Source: Caldithrix abyssi DSM 13497 | Lineage (GTDB): Bacteria > Calditrichota > Calditrichia > Calditrichales > Calditrichaceae | DNA length: 64,000 bases | NCBI RefSeq assembly: GCF_001886815.1 | Contig: NZ_CP018099.1 | Span: 2,540,501-2,604,500, forward strand | Direction of reading: 5' to 3' | Shown: positions 37,093 through 45,815 of the stretch, piece after piece | Position numbering within the stretch: position 1 is the stretch's first letter | How the letters are laid out: the number at the start of each line of letters is the position of its first letter | Notes under the pieces: generated by a model | Database searches by the model: none | Told to the model about the DNA's origin: nothing | The model's input: only the letters and a program-made list of their open reading frames with translations | Position numbers and translations under genes: made by a program

Positions 37093-38499
37093 TTAAGCCT
37101 TAAGAGACTTTACAAATTCCGACGGTTGGGTGCGCGCCACATAGGTCTCCCAGTAGTATCTAAAAAGATAAGCTCCCATATAACTGCCAATGGTCATGAA
37201 AATCACATCCGTAATATCGCCCGTGCGCGTGGGCAGGAACAACTGACTGATCTCAATAATGGAGGAGATGGCCAGGCCAGCAAAAATTGCTCTTAAAAAC
37301 ATTTGATGTTCTGCGCCATGTGATCTGGCATGATAGGCAATGGCAAAACCCAGAGGCATCAGCCAGAAAAACGATTCCAGCAAATCGTAGATATTCCAGA
37401 GCGAAGTCACTTTGTAATAAGCGTAGAACGGCACCAGATAACGAACCTTTAAATTCAAGGCCAGGACGTCTGGCTGTGAACTAAAATTAAAGGGGCTAAA
37501 TCCTTTGTAAAAAACGTAAATCAAATAAATTAAAAAGGGCGCAATAAAGTGATGGAATTGGAGCTCTTTACCGTTGGTGAACCAGCGTTCTTTTTTAACC
37601 AGTAAAAAAAGCAACGCGCCGCTCCAGGCCCCCAGATAACCGCTAATGATATCGTTGACATCGCTAAAGCGCGACTTGATGAAAAACTGAGTTACTTCCA
37701 GAGCCGGGAAATAGACGATTAATAATCCCAGAATTAATAAGCGGCCATATCGCGTGCCACGCCAGTACTGATAGTAGGAATATAACACAAGGTATCCAAA
37801 GACGGCATAAAACAATATATTGCCCACAAAATCAATTATAGAAAAGCCAAAACGTTCCAGATGTTTAACATGTGCGCCCAGCATAAGTCCCAATGGCTTA
37901 AAACCGAAAGGTTCAATATTGGTGTAGGCAATGGCTTTTTTAAGGTCCGAAACGGTAATGGTCACATTAAACGGCAACATGGAGGCAAAAAACTGAATCA
38001 GAATAATTAGAATCAGAATAAGCGTAATGGGCTCATTTTCCAGAATATGATGCAATATTTTTTTAAGACGCTCTTCCAATTCTTTGAAATAAATTCTGGC
38101 CAGAACAACGCCAATAAAGGTTCCCAGCGTGTTGGTGATCAGATCGGTTACAGAAGGCGTGCGGTAGCGAAAGCCGATTTGCAGAACTTCGATGCACAGA
38201 CTGAGCAAAAAGCCCAACAGCACCACGCGCCCCAAACGCACCTTTCGATTCAAATGAATGAAATACAGCGCAATAAAAAAACCAAAGGGCATAAACAAAA
38301 TGACATTGCCCACCAGGTCGGTAAGCGGATTCAATTTACCTCTGGCAATGAAGGGAATGAGCTCAACGCGGTGTAGATTGCGGATGATCTTCCACGGCTC
38401 TAAATAGGGTTTAAAAGGGATTAAAGTATTGTAAACGATGAAAAGAATGGTTACAATGCTCAGAATTTTCAAATTGTGCAGGGTTCTGTTTTCTTCCAT
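37093..38499 (-). CDS. membrane protein with two VanZ-like domains
   Basis: A 468-residue polytopic protein. Two halves each carry a VanZ-like pattern: LTDLVGNVILFMPFGFFIAL with SLCIEVLQIGFRYRTPSVTDLITNTLG in the first, and the second in FIDFVGNILFYAVFGYLVL with FSDVNDIISGYLGAW. A third, partial pattern (IIEISQLFLPTRTGDITDVI) lies at the C-terminus. VanZ proteins confer low-level teicoplanin resistance in enterococci, but most homologues have no known function. ATG 38499 is preferred to an upstream GTG at 38511 because of AAAGG spacing. No operon partner is clear. Confidence 0.85.
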   Translation of the reverse strand: MEENRTLHNLKILSIVTILFIVYNTLIPFKPYLEPWKIIRNLHRVELIPFIARGKLNPLTDLVGNVILFMPFGFFIALYFIHLNRKVRLGRVVLLGFLLSLCIEVLQIGFRYRTPSVTDLITNTLGTFIGVVLARIYFKELEERLKKILHHILENEPITLILILIILIQFFASMLPFNVTITVSDLKKAIAYTNIEPFGFKPLGLMLGAHVKHLERFGFSIIDFVGNILFYAVFGYLVLYSYYQYWRGTRYGRLLILGLLIVYFPALEVTQFFIKSRFSDVNDIISGYLGAWSGALLFLLVKKERWFTNGKELQFHHFIAPFLIYLIYVFYKGFSPFNFSSQPDVLALNLKVRYLVPFYAYYKVTSLWNIYDLLESFFWLMPLGFAIAYHARSHGAEHQMFLRAIFAGLAISSIIEISQLFLPTRTGDITDVIFMTIGSYMGAYLFRYYWETYVARTQPSEFVKSLKA

Positions 38500-38590
38500 G
38501 ATAGAATTCACCTTTATTCCAACTTTTTTCCTGAAAGCAATTGGACAATTTTAACTCAAAGGATCGGAATTATTTGTGTTCAAGGTCAAA

Positions 38591-39136
38591 TTATTTTTGC
38601 AGATCTGTGAACATTTTTTTCAGTTTCCGTTTTTCCTGGGCAATGCGAAAAAAGGAATGCACCGGCTCCACTCCGGCGCCGATTAACAGTCCGCTAATAA
38701 TCAGCCCCCAGGTTGTATTCTGCGGTAAAATATGAAGCGGCGCAAGAACATTCAATTGTAAAGCAAAAGCCAGTAGAACGCCCATTCCAAAACCTAAAAA
38801 TTGCATAAGGGCAGAAATGGTGTACTTACGAACATTGGCGCTCAGCCTGTTTTCGTCGTAGGCAATGCCCAGTCCATCCAGCTTTTGTGAAACAGCCCGG
38901 ATTATCCTATTAAAGAGGCCGGTCAAAAGGCCAAATTTGTCGTTCAAAAAAGCAGCAAGAATTTTTAAATATTCCAGTAAACGATTTAAAATGGTGGCAA
39001 ACAGCAACAACAAAAAATAGATTCTGATCAATTCAAGCGTGTAAATTCCTGTTTGCCCATCACCAGTTTGGGCAAACGAAACGCTTGCCATTCCAAATAA
39101 CATGGTTAAAACATAAACGAGTCGTTTGCTAAACAT
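38591..39136 (-). CDS. membrane protein paralogous to amidase anchor
   Basis: A 181-residue protein with a signal peptide (MFSKRLVYVLTMLFGMASVSFA) and three likely helices (about 32-55, 105-128, 140-160). The C-terminal part, ISGLLIGAGVEPVHSFF, matches the neighbouring amidase, which reads LSGIFISGGSEPIHQLI. The gene overlaps the amidase stop by 8 bases, so the two are coupled and probably form one complex. No known family name is recognised. A phage-lysis or cell-wall remodelling partner role is conceivable but unproven. Confidence 0.75.
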   Translation of the reverse strand: MFSKRLVYVLTMLFGMASVSFAQTGDGQTGIYTLELIRIYFLLLLFATILNRLLEYLKILAAFLNDKFGLLTGLFNRIIRAVSQKLDGLGIAYDENRLSANVRKYTISALMQFLGFGMGVLLAFALQLNVLAPLHILPQNTTWGLIISGLLIGAGVEPVHSFFRIAQEKRKLKKMFTDLQK

Positions 39137-40196
39137 AAATGTACCGTTGTTTTTTAAATTGTTCCAGGTCTTTCAAGATCGTATCGTCCTGTTTCCAGCT
39201 TTTTAGTAATTGGGTCGATCTGGCCACCAGGCGTTCCATGGGGAAATTTTCACCCGGGCAAATAATTTTTCCGCGGCGGACATCGCTGTGTCGCACCACA
39301 TTTTTTTCTTCGATATCGTACAAATAGCGCCACAGGGCAAGCAAACGTGCGCCTGCTTCAATCTGCTGTTCAGAAGGCTTATTTTTTCCGGAGCTCCTGT
39401 TGCGAAAATTACCGACAAAACACAAGCCCAGTGAATTGGCATTGCTTACGCGCGGGCCTTTGGCCACATGCCAGCCAATGGAATCCCACCGGCAATAGTT
39501 GTGAATGACGCCATCATAGGTGATGACCGAATGAAACGAAGGATCGAGCCGATAAGCGCCCCGTGCATTTTTGCGCTCCTGCTTTTCTTTGTTTACCACA
39601 TCTTCAAAACTGGCTTTGGTGGAAGTGCCGGAATGGTGAATGACGATATAAGTAGGATTGGCCTTACGCAGTCCATGCCCCGGCCTGTCCGGGTAAAGTC
39701 CGCCCTGATAGGTAATGCCAATTTTTTGGCCCGGTCGTTGAAGATTAACGCTGCTCAGGCGACCGATTTCCTGCATTTTTTTGAGGTTGGTCGCCGCAAG
39801 CTGTTCTTTATGCCCTTTTAAAAAATTAATCAATTGATGAATCGGTTCGCTGCCTCCGGAAATAAATATTCCTGAAAGCAGAATATCAAACCATCTTGAA
39901 TGTACGGAATCGACCAGTTTTAACTCCTTTAATATCCCGAGACCGGAAAAATAACAGATGGCCGTACCAATGATAATTCCGGCCGTCTGAACCAGCAGGA
40001 CTTTCTTTAAAGTGCGCTGGCTTTGTTCATCATAAGAAAAAGGAATATCCGCCAGACGCATTAGCAGGTTTTTTTTACCGCTGGCAACGCCTATCAGCGT
40101 CAGGAACTTATCAAAAAATTCAATGACCCGTTCCAGTAATAACGATGCGGTTAAAAATTTAAGCAGGACGGAGATGTATAGATCTATTTCATTCAT
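39129..40196 (-). CDS. membrane-anchored N-acetylmuramoyl-L-alanine amidase (Amidase_2)
   Basis: A 355-residue protein. The first 140 residues hold two or three membrane helices with the GGSEPIH motif. Residues about 180-330 form an Amidase_2/PGRP-type zinc domain: PTYIVIHHSGTSTKASFEDV, GWHVAKGPRVSNANSLGLCFVGNF, and VVRHSDVRRGKIICPGENF. Zinc ligands would be the histidine of IHHSG, a later histidine of RHSD, and the C of CPG. It should cleave the amide between muramic acid and L-alanine in peptidoglycan. An N-terminal membrane anchor on this fold is unusual. It is followed by its small paralogue. Confidence 0.85.
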   Translation of the reverse strand: MNEIDLYISVLLKFLTASLLLERVIEFFDKFLTLIGVASGKKNLLMRLADIPFSYDEQSQRTLKKVLLVQTAGIIIGTAICYFSGLGILKELKLVDSVHSRWFDILLSGIFISGGSEPIHQLINFLKGHKEQLAATNLKKMQEIGRLSSVNLQRPGQKIGITYQGGLYPDRPGHGLRKANPTYIVIHHSGTSTKASFEDVVNKEKQERKNARGAYRLDPSFHSVITYDGVIHNYCRWDSIGWHVAKGPRVSNANSLGLCFVGNFRNRSSGKNKPSEQQIEAGARLLALWRYLYDIEEKNVVRHSDVRRGKIICPGENFPMERLVARSTQLLKSWKQDDTILKDLEQFKKQRYIYV

Positions 40197-40282
40197 CGGA
40201 TACGTATTACCTCAAGCGTGAATTCAGTCCATCAATTACTATGGCAAATATAATAAATCCTTTTGAATAAACAAACTGCTCT

Positions 40283-40885
40283 TTAAAAATCGAGATATTT
40301 CACCAGGTCATCCCGGCTGGTAAGATGCACCAACCAGCCCTTGTAAACCATTTCGGAAATGGCGTTTTTCATTTCCTCGATATCGATCCGGTAGCGGTGA
40401 CAGAAATGCCAGATATCCGTTGATGCCACGCTGATTTCCAGCAGGAAACGTTCTTCTAAAGTTAACTGCTCGTCAATTTCAACTTTCAGCATTAACTCGT
40501 TTTGCAAATACTCCATCCCTTTGGGCTTAATATGTCGTACCGAAAACCAGTAATTGGGTTGATCCACCAGGTCGCAAATGGGGAAAGAGGGCGTTTCGCG
40601 AATGAACTCTCTTAAAAAATCCACGCTGACCAGATACCCTTCTTCTTCGCCCTCTGCCCATAGATCGTCCCACACCGCGCGGTCGTTTTCTTTCAGCCAT
40701 TCAAAAAAAGCGATCTCGCTCTCCGGCAGTTTGACCAGCGTGTTGCCACGAAAATGATCGATGATGCGTTCAATTTCATCCGCCCGAAGATTCTGCAATT
40801 CGCCTTCGCTAAACTGGATGAACTGCCTTTTGGCCTTTTGAATCTCTTTTTTCTTTATGATTGATTTTAAATCCATTTTAACCAT
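40283..40885 (-). CDS. hypothetical protein
   Basis: A 200-residue acidic soluble protein with no recognised family. It has a basic N-terminal helix (KKKEIQKAKRQ), no signal peptide and no membrane segment. A conserved-looking middle (YLVSVDFLREFIRETPSFPICDLVDQPNYWFSVRHIKPKGMEYLQ) and C-terminal helices follow. A start at the third in-frame codon later (40876, MDLKS) is equally possible. Codon use matches neighbours, so it is likely a real gene. Confidence 0.65.
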   Translation of the reverse strand: MVKMDLKSIIKKKEIQKAKRQFIQFSEGELQNLRADEIERIIDHFRGNTLVKLPESEIAFFEWLKENDRAVWDDLWAEGEEEGYLVSVDFLREFIRETPSFPICDLVDQPNYWFSVRHIKPKGMEYLQNELMLKVEIDEQLTLEERFLLEISVASTDIWHFCHRYRIDIEEMKNAISEMVYKGWLVHLTSRDDLVKYLDF

Positions 40886-41154
40886 CTTATTGTTTTACGT
40901 ACAACGGCTAAATTTAATAAAGCCTGCGGTGTGATCAAAATTTAATACTTTGCGTAAGAAAGCGGGAATCGGTCGGAGAAAACAAAAGACGTAACCATCC
41001 ATAAAAAAGAGTACAATCAGCAATGTGGATTCGCTGCCTACCTTTTTTGTTAACATTGTTTCAGAAGGTTCTTTCGAATCATTCTGAGGATTCCGACGCA
41101 GCAAGAGACCGAAATCTTTATCTCTTCAAAGATCTCCGATGGTTATACACATGA
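40886..41154. other. gene-free gap
   Basis: No gene or clear signal is seen in these 269 bases. The part near 41060-41120 (CATTCTGAGGATTCCGACGC) looks like dispersed intergenic repeat material, but only one copy is in this window. Confidence 0.4.
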
Positions 41155-41639
41155 CTACTTTACGGCCTCCACAAAAAGGCTTTGTTCTGGCCGATTGTCC
41201 AGACGATCAATATCCGGAACACGTCCCTGTTTGAACGAACAGCGGTAAACCTTCTTAAAACCAGCTTCTCTTAGATACTTTTCCAATTTAAAAATATGTT
41301 CGATTAAATGGGAGGCGTAAATAAAATGCACGGACTCGTTTTCAAACGGCAATCCATATTCCAGATTGTGATGAATAAAAGTAAAATTTTTAAGTGTGTC
41401 GCAATACTGCTCTTCCGAAAACCATTTTTTTTGCTGAAAAAGGATGTAAGCCATTTGATGATCGGTCGCGGCTTACCGGCGACAATGGTTTTCAGGCTGG
41501 AATCAATATTTATCCAATCCGGCAAAACATTTAATCCGCTGCCAAGGTTGACTTTCACTACCTCTTGGTTAACGCGGATTTTACGCTGGCGTTTTAAATA
41601 GCAAAGCAAGTTGTTGACGGCGTCTTCGAGGTGAATCAT
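41155..41639 (-). pseudogene. decayed SAM-dependent methyltransferase
   Basis: Two overlapping frames on the minus strand together read as one class I methyltransferase. The upstream frame gives the SAM-binding start VKVNLGSGLNVLPDWINID. After a frameshift near 41415-41465, close to a run of eight A, the second frame gives HHNLEYGLPFENESVHFIYASHLIEHI and the C-terminus KYLREAGFKKVYRCSF...SLFVEAVK. The central part expected between these (usually about 80-100 residues, with the LKPGG-type loop and following strand) is missing. A frameshift plus an internal deletion point to a dead gene. A remote chance is that the two pieces are expressed separately. Confidence 0.75.
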
Positions 41640-41854
41640 AGTTAAGACCTCTATTTTGAATTACATTGGAAGTAATTTAAAAATAAATATTAAAACTAAC
41701 AAAATCACAGTTAAAGGATGGCTTCCTGGCCGCGCCTCACTTTGCTCTTACCACATTAAATCAACTTTAATTTGTCTAACAAAAAACATTAGAATTTTTT
41801 TAAATTTTGGATTTGACTCTTTAAAATAAATTCAATAAATTATGAATCTTCAAT
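41640..41854. other. gene-free upstream region of tRNA-Pro
   Basis: AT-rich stretch with no gene. It should hold the promoter of the plus-strand tRNA gene that starts at 41855; no hexamers are assigned with confidence. Confidence 0.35.
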
Positions 41855-41934
<80 letters not shown>

Positions 41935-42117
41935 ATTTACTCTTCTTGCATTACTTTTCATCAATTTTAACTAATTCAACAATTAAATGTTATGTATGCT
42001 TTACAAGGGATAACGCTTTTTAAGGTTAAGCGATTAAGGATTTATTCCGCGCTACTTCCCTTTTAAATAATGATGTTTACGGAGCTTTTTAAGTAGTTTT
42101 AGCCTTTTAAAATGGAT

Positions 42118-42798
42118 TTACGGATAGAAATGAAAGCCCACCCAAAAAACTTTCTCCACTCCGTTAAACCCTTTTGAGAAATTCCAGCTTACAGCATAAT
42201 TTTCCGTAAGATTTTTTTTGAGCCCAACGACCAGATTGGCTACGGCTTCTTTTTTTGGGGATGCTAAAAATTTACTGGAATACGTTCCGTAGCCATAAAC
42301 CATATTAAAGATTAAACTGGACACACGCTGTTCAACGGACGCTTCGAGCCAGTAGTCGGATCGGTTCAAATTGTTTTTTGTGCTGGCCTGAGGCGGAACG
42401 TAAAACAGCGCCAGTTTAAGAATTTTGCAGGAAATATCCATGAAAATTTCAATTTCAAAATCAGCGGCGTCGTTAAACGATTCAAATAGGTCGTACGAAT
42501 AGAAGGTGACGCCCGTATTGATCTCTATCTTTTTTACAGGAATATTTAAAGCCACAAAGGGATCCGTCTCAATTTCTTTGTTTTCGTCAAAATTTACGCT
42601 GGAGACCCACAAACCGGCGCGAACATACTTATGAATCAGTGTTGCCGTTCCCTGCAGGGCCGGTCCGTTGAATTGTTTGACACCGCGCCAAACATAAGTG
42701 GTAACGCCGCTAAAATCGAAAGAGGAGACGACCTGCGTACACAGCGAACTTTGTAATATTATCAAAAGAATGAAAGTTTGTATTATAAAATACTTCAT
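42118..42798 (-). CDS. TorF-like putative outer-membrane protein
   Basis: A 226-residue protein with a signal peptide (about 1-20) and alternating beta-strand pattern, of the putative porin type often found beside ammonium transporters. The start of the mature part (FDFSGVTTYVWRGVKQFNGPALQGTATL) is the family hallmark, and the C-terminus ends in an aromatic-rich strand (VFWVGFHFYP). It lies 36 bp after amtB. A role in passage of nitrogen compounds across the outer membrane is suggested only by context. Confidence 0.75.
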   Translation of the reverse strand: MKYFIIQTFILLIILQSSLCTQVVSSFDFSGVTTYVWRGVKQFNGPALQGTATLIHKYVRAGLWVSSVNFDENKEIETDPFVALNIPVKKIEINTGVTFYSYDLFESFNDAADFEIEIFMDISCKILKLALFYVPPQASTKNNLNRSDYWLEASVEQRVSSLIFNMVYGYGTYSSKFLASPKKEAVANLVVGLKKNLTENYAVSWNFSKGFNGVEKVFWVGFHFYP

Positions 42799-42834
42799 TT
42801 TTTTCCTTTATATTTACTCAGCCATCTTTACCGT

Positions 42835-44181
42835 TTAACGCGTTGTGAATATTTGAAAACCGCTATAGGCTTCCATGCCGTGTTCGCCGATATCCAGGCC
42901 GCGCAATTCCTCTTCGGCTGTTACGCGCAAACCGATCGTCTTTTTAATAATTAAGAATAGAATAATTCCGAGACCAAAGGCCCAGATAAAGGCCACGCTT
43001 GCTCCTAAAATCTGCACGTTTAAAAGTTTCCAGCCCCCACCGTAAAAAAGTCCGCCATCGACTGCAAAAAAACCGACAAAAATGGTGCCAAGCGCGCCAC
43101 ATACGCCGTGGACGCTAATTGCGCCGACCGGGTCATCTATCTTTAACACCCTATCGAAAAACAAAACGCTTAATACCACAACCACGCCGGCGATCGCCCC
43201 TATGATCATAGAACCTAACGGAGTAACCGTTGCACAACCGGCTGTAATAGCCACCAGTCCTGCCAACGCGCCATTTAATGTCATCGATCCATCTGGTTTT
43301 TTTTCTTTCATCCACGCTGTAACCATGGCGCTCAGGGCGCCGGCAGCAGCAGCTAAATTGGTTGTCACTGCAATGCGTCCGATATTTCCATCGCCAAAAG
43401 TGGTGCTCCCCGCATTAAAACCAAACCACCCAAACCACAAAATGAAGACGCCGAGAGCAGCCAGGGCAATGTTATGTCCTGGAATGGCTTGCGCTTTGCC
43501 ATCAGGCGCATACTTACCAATACGCGGTCCGACCATAATAGCGCCCGCTAATGCCAGCCAGCCCCCGATTGAGTGTACAACCGTAGAACCGGCGAAATCA
43601 ATGAAACCTAATTTTTCCAGCCAACCTGCGCCGTCTAACAACGAACCCCACACCCATGAGCCGAAAACGGGATAGATGAATGCACTGATAAATAGACTAT
43701 ATGAGAGATAACCGATAAACCTGGTTCGTTCAGCCATTGCTCCGGAAACGATGGTAGCTGCCGTGCCGGCAAAGACAATCTGAAACATAAAAAAAGTCCA
43801 GATCCAATCCCCGTTTAACTGCCTCAAATCTAAAAGGGCAAAGTGCGAGGTGCCTACCAATCCGTTACTTTTACCAAACATCAGGCCAAATCCGATAAGA
43901 AAAAATGCAAGTGAACTTATTGAAAAATCCATTAAGTTTTTCATCATGATATTCACCGTATTTTTAGCCTGGGTAAAACCGCTTTCTACCATTGCAAATC
44001 CAGCCTGCATAAAAAAAACAAGAAAAGCGGCCATACTTGTCCATACGATGTTCAGGTTATTTTGTAAATGCTCCGATACCTGTTCAATAGTTTCTTTTTC
44101 ATTAGGCTCAACGGCATAACTTTTTTTTGCGCTACCCACCGATATTAATAGTATTATAAGTATTAAAACAAACGTACGCAT
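42835..44181 (-). CDS. amtB: ammonium transporter
   Basis: A 448-residue Amt/Rh channel. A cleavable signal peptide (about 1-23) precedes a short periplasmic helix and eleven membrane helices. The twin-histidine pore is visible as HSIGGWLALAG and SVHGVCGALGTI; AFFLIGFGLMFG and the ammonium-recognition region WTFFMFQIVFAGTAATIVSGA are typical. ATG 44181 follows AGGAGAGAT; the frame extends to 44223 but that would add a basic tail ahead of the signal peptide and overlap glnB. GlnB/GlnK upstream (34-bp gap) is its expected regulator. Confidence 0.96.
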   Translation of the reverse strand: MRTFVLILIILLISVGSAKKSYAVEPNEKETIEQVSEHLQNNLNIVWTSMAAFLVFFMQAGFAMVESGFTQAKNTVNIMMKNLMDFSISSLAFFLIGFGLMFGKSNGLVGTSHFALLDLRQLNGDWIWTFFMFQIVFAGTAATIVSGAMAERTRFIGYLSYSLFISAFIYPVFGSWVWGSLLDGAGWLEKLGFIDFAGSTVVHSIGGWLALAGAIMVGPRIGKYAPDGKAQAIPGHNIALAALGVFILWFGWFGFNAGSTTFGDGNIGRIAVTTNLAAAAGALSAMVTAWMKEKKPDGSMTLNGALAGLVAITAGCATVTPLGSMIIGAIAGVVVVLSVLFFDRVLKIDDPVGAISVHGVCGALGTIFVGFFAVDGGLFYGGGWKLLNVQILGASVAFIWAFGLGIILFLIIKKTIGLRVTAEEELRGLDIGEHGMEAYSGFQIFTTR

Positions 44182-44215
44182 TTTATCTCTCCTGTTTTTG
44201 CATTTTTTTATTCTT

Positions 44216-44557
44216 TTAGCCAATTGCCTTTAGTCCCCGCTCACCCGTACGGATGCGAATACACTCTTCCAATCGTATTACAAAAATTTTCCCATCGCCT
44301 ATGCGACCGGTTCGCGCACCTTCAATGATTCCTTCAATGGTAGGTTCAACAAAGTCTTCGTTTACGGCAACCTCCAGCCGCACCTTTTTTAACAGGTTTA
44401 CTTCAATCTGCGCTCCTCGATAAGTTTCGGAATAACCTTTCTGTTCACCACAACCAAGGGCGTTGGTGACAGACATCTTAAAAATCTCTCGCCGATAAAG
44501 GGCTTGCTTTACTGCATTTAAACGCTCAGGTTGAATATAGGCAATCACTAATTTCAA
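44216..44557 (-). CDS. glnB: nitrogen regulatory protein P-II
   Basis: A 113-residue PII protein. Its T-loop contains Y46 in [12 protein letters not shown] (equivalent of the uridylylated tyrosine), the B-loop reads [11 protein letters not shown], and the C-loop [13 protein letters not shown] is complete. It signals nitrogen and energy status and, next to amtB, most likely acts as the GlnK type that blocks the channel when ammonium is high. It has a GAGGAGG site and a candidate sigma-54 promoter about 55 bp upstream. Confidence 0.96.
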   Translation of the reverse strand: MKLVIAYIQPERLNAVKQALYRREIFKMSVTNALGCGEQKGYSETYRGAQIEVNLLKKVRLEVAVNEDFVEPTIEGIIEGARTGRIGDGKIFVIRLEECIRIRTGERGLKAIG

Positions 44558-45058
44558 AATGAATCCTCCTCTGTTTTGAATGCTATTGTAAAATGTGTCG
44601 CCTCTTTTAAGTCAATTCACGTGCCAAAAAAAAGATTTTAATTTAACATTTTGAATTTAAATGAGTTGGGGAAGATGAAATACAGTTCTAAGAAGTTTAC
44701 ATTTTTGTATGTTATTAAAATTGTTGCTACATCTATGTTGGAAATCAGTTTAAAATATATGAAAAAATATTGCAGATAGACAGCGTCAGAGGTGGAAAAT
44801 AACGTAAATCCATGATCCAAACATCACGATAAAAAGACCATTATTCTTTTAGCCAATATCACTGTGCCCATTATTTTTTAAAGATGGCCGGCTATATTCG
44901 AAATAATTACAATTTTGTTTGCTTTATTTTTTTGACGAACAAATTTGTATTTTTAAAAATTGGGAGGTAGCCAAACCGAATTTTTGCGAAATCTTCGTGA
45001 AAAAGTTTTTGATTTAAAAATACCTTACGCATACGCAGACTGAGAAAAGAGTGTTGAA
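44558..45058. other. gene-free region upstream of glnB
   Basis: No supported gene. The part next to glnB holds the candidate sigma-54 promoter; the rest is AT-rich (well above the window average). An in-frame run of 64 codons at 44907-45101 on the minus strand overlaps the terminator hairpin, lacks any family match and is not called. Confidence 0.45.
44611..44627 (-). promoter_or_regulatory. candidate sigma-54 promoter of glnB-amtB-porin operon
   Basis: On the minus strand the sequence TTGGCACGTGAATTGAC matches the -24/-12 consensus TGGCAC-N5-TTGC(A/T) with one change at the -12 element (GA instead of GC). The spacing is exact. It lies about 55 bp before the glnB start, a typical distance, and nitrogen genes are the classical sigma-54 targets. 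No enhancer site was identified. Confidence 0.6.
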
Positions 45059-45099
45059 TAAAAAAAGAGAAGGCGAGCTTTTTTAGAGCGCACCTTCTC
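45059..45099 (-). terminator. intrinsic terminator after YqaA-like gene
   Basis: On the minus strand a hairpin with arms GAGAAGG and CCTTCTC (plus inner pairs) is followed by a run of about seven T. It lies 84 bp beyond the stop of the YqaA-like gene and should end the GT2-pcm-yqaA transcript. Confidence 0.8.
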
Positions 45100-45182
45100 A
45101 CCGTGAAGATAGTTATCCGGGGCCTATGTATTGAACAATTCTGGAGGCACTAACGGTACTTATTTTATCATTGCAAACAATC

Positions 45183-45815
45183 TTATAGCGAATATTTTAC
45201 AAGTATAAATCCGCCGATTAAAAGTAACACAAAAGCCAGGCTCAACCAGCCCAGATGCTTTTCAATAAATTTGCGGATGGGTTCGCCAAAATGCCACAAC
45301 AACCATGAAACCAGAAAGAAACGCGCCGCGCGACTAATTCCGGAGGCGATCAGGAAAATGGGAAAGTTGATTTTAAAGGCGCCGGCAGAAACGGTAATCA
45401 CCTTGTACGGAATGGGCGTAAATCCGGCCGTAAATACCACCCAAAAATTCCATTTTTCATAGAGCTCACGTACGTTTAAAAACTGATGTTCATTAAAGCC
45501 GGGCACGTTATTAAAAAAGAAGAGGGCCAGTCTGGAATAGGCATCACTGCCATCCCACCACAGCCAGTGCCCGATGCCGTAACCAATAATGCCGCCAATG
45601 ACGGAAGCGACAGAAGCAATAATGGCAAACCTCAACGCTTTTTGACGGGCGCCCAGAACTAGGGCGATTAAAAAAGCATCCGGAGGGATGGGGAAAAAAG
45701 ATGATTCGGCCAGCGCCCAAAAAAAGAGCACAACGCCGGCGTAAGGCGTTGCTGCCCACTGCATGAGCCAGTCGTACATTTTTCTTATTATTCCGATAGA
45801 ATTCGTTTTTACCAT
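45183..45815 (-). CDS. YqaA/DedA-like inner membrane protein
   Basis: A 210-residue protein with about five membrane helices. The DedA/VTT signatures are present: FFWALAESSFFPIPPDAFLIALVLG and GYGIGHWLWW, then FTAGFTPIPYKVITVSAGAF. The YqaA branch is favoured. Members are linked to lipid scrambling and undecaprenyl phosphate recycling. ATG 45815 follows AAGGAG by 7 bases and overlaps the pcm end by 7 bases; longer starts (45845) run deep into pcm. It is the last gene of the operon. Confidence 0.88.
   Translation of the reverse strand: MVKTNSIGIIRKMYDWLMQWAATPYAGVVLFFWALAESSFFPIPPDAFLIALVLGARQKALRFAIIASVASVIGGIIGYGIGHWLWWDGSDAYSRLALFFFNNVPGFNEHQFLNVRELYEKWNFWVVFTAGFTPIPYKVITVSAGAFKINFPIFLIASGISRAARFFLVSWLLWHFGEPIRKFIEKHLGWLSLAFVLLLIGGFILVKYSL

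Noticed and set aside
44907-45101. A 64-codon minus-strand frame downstream of the YqaA-like gene
   Set aside because: It overlaps the terminator hairpin, sits in AT-rich DNA and has no ribosome site or family.
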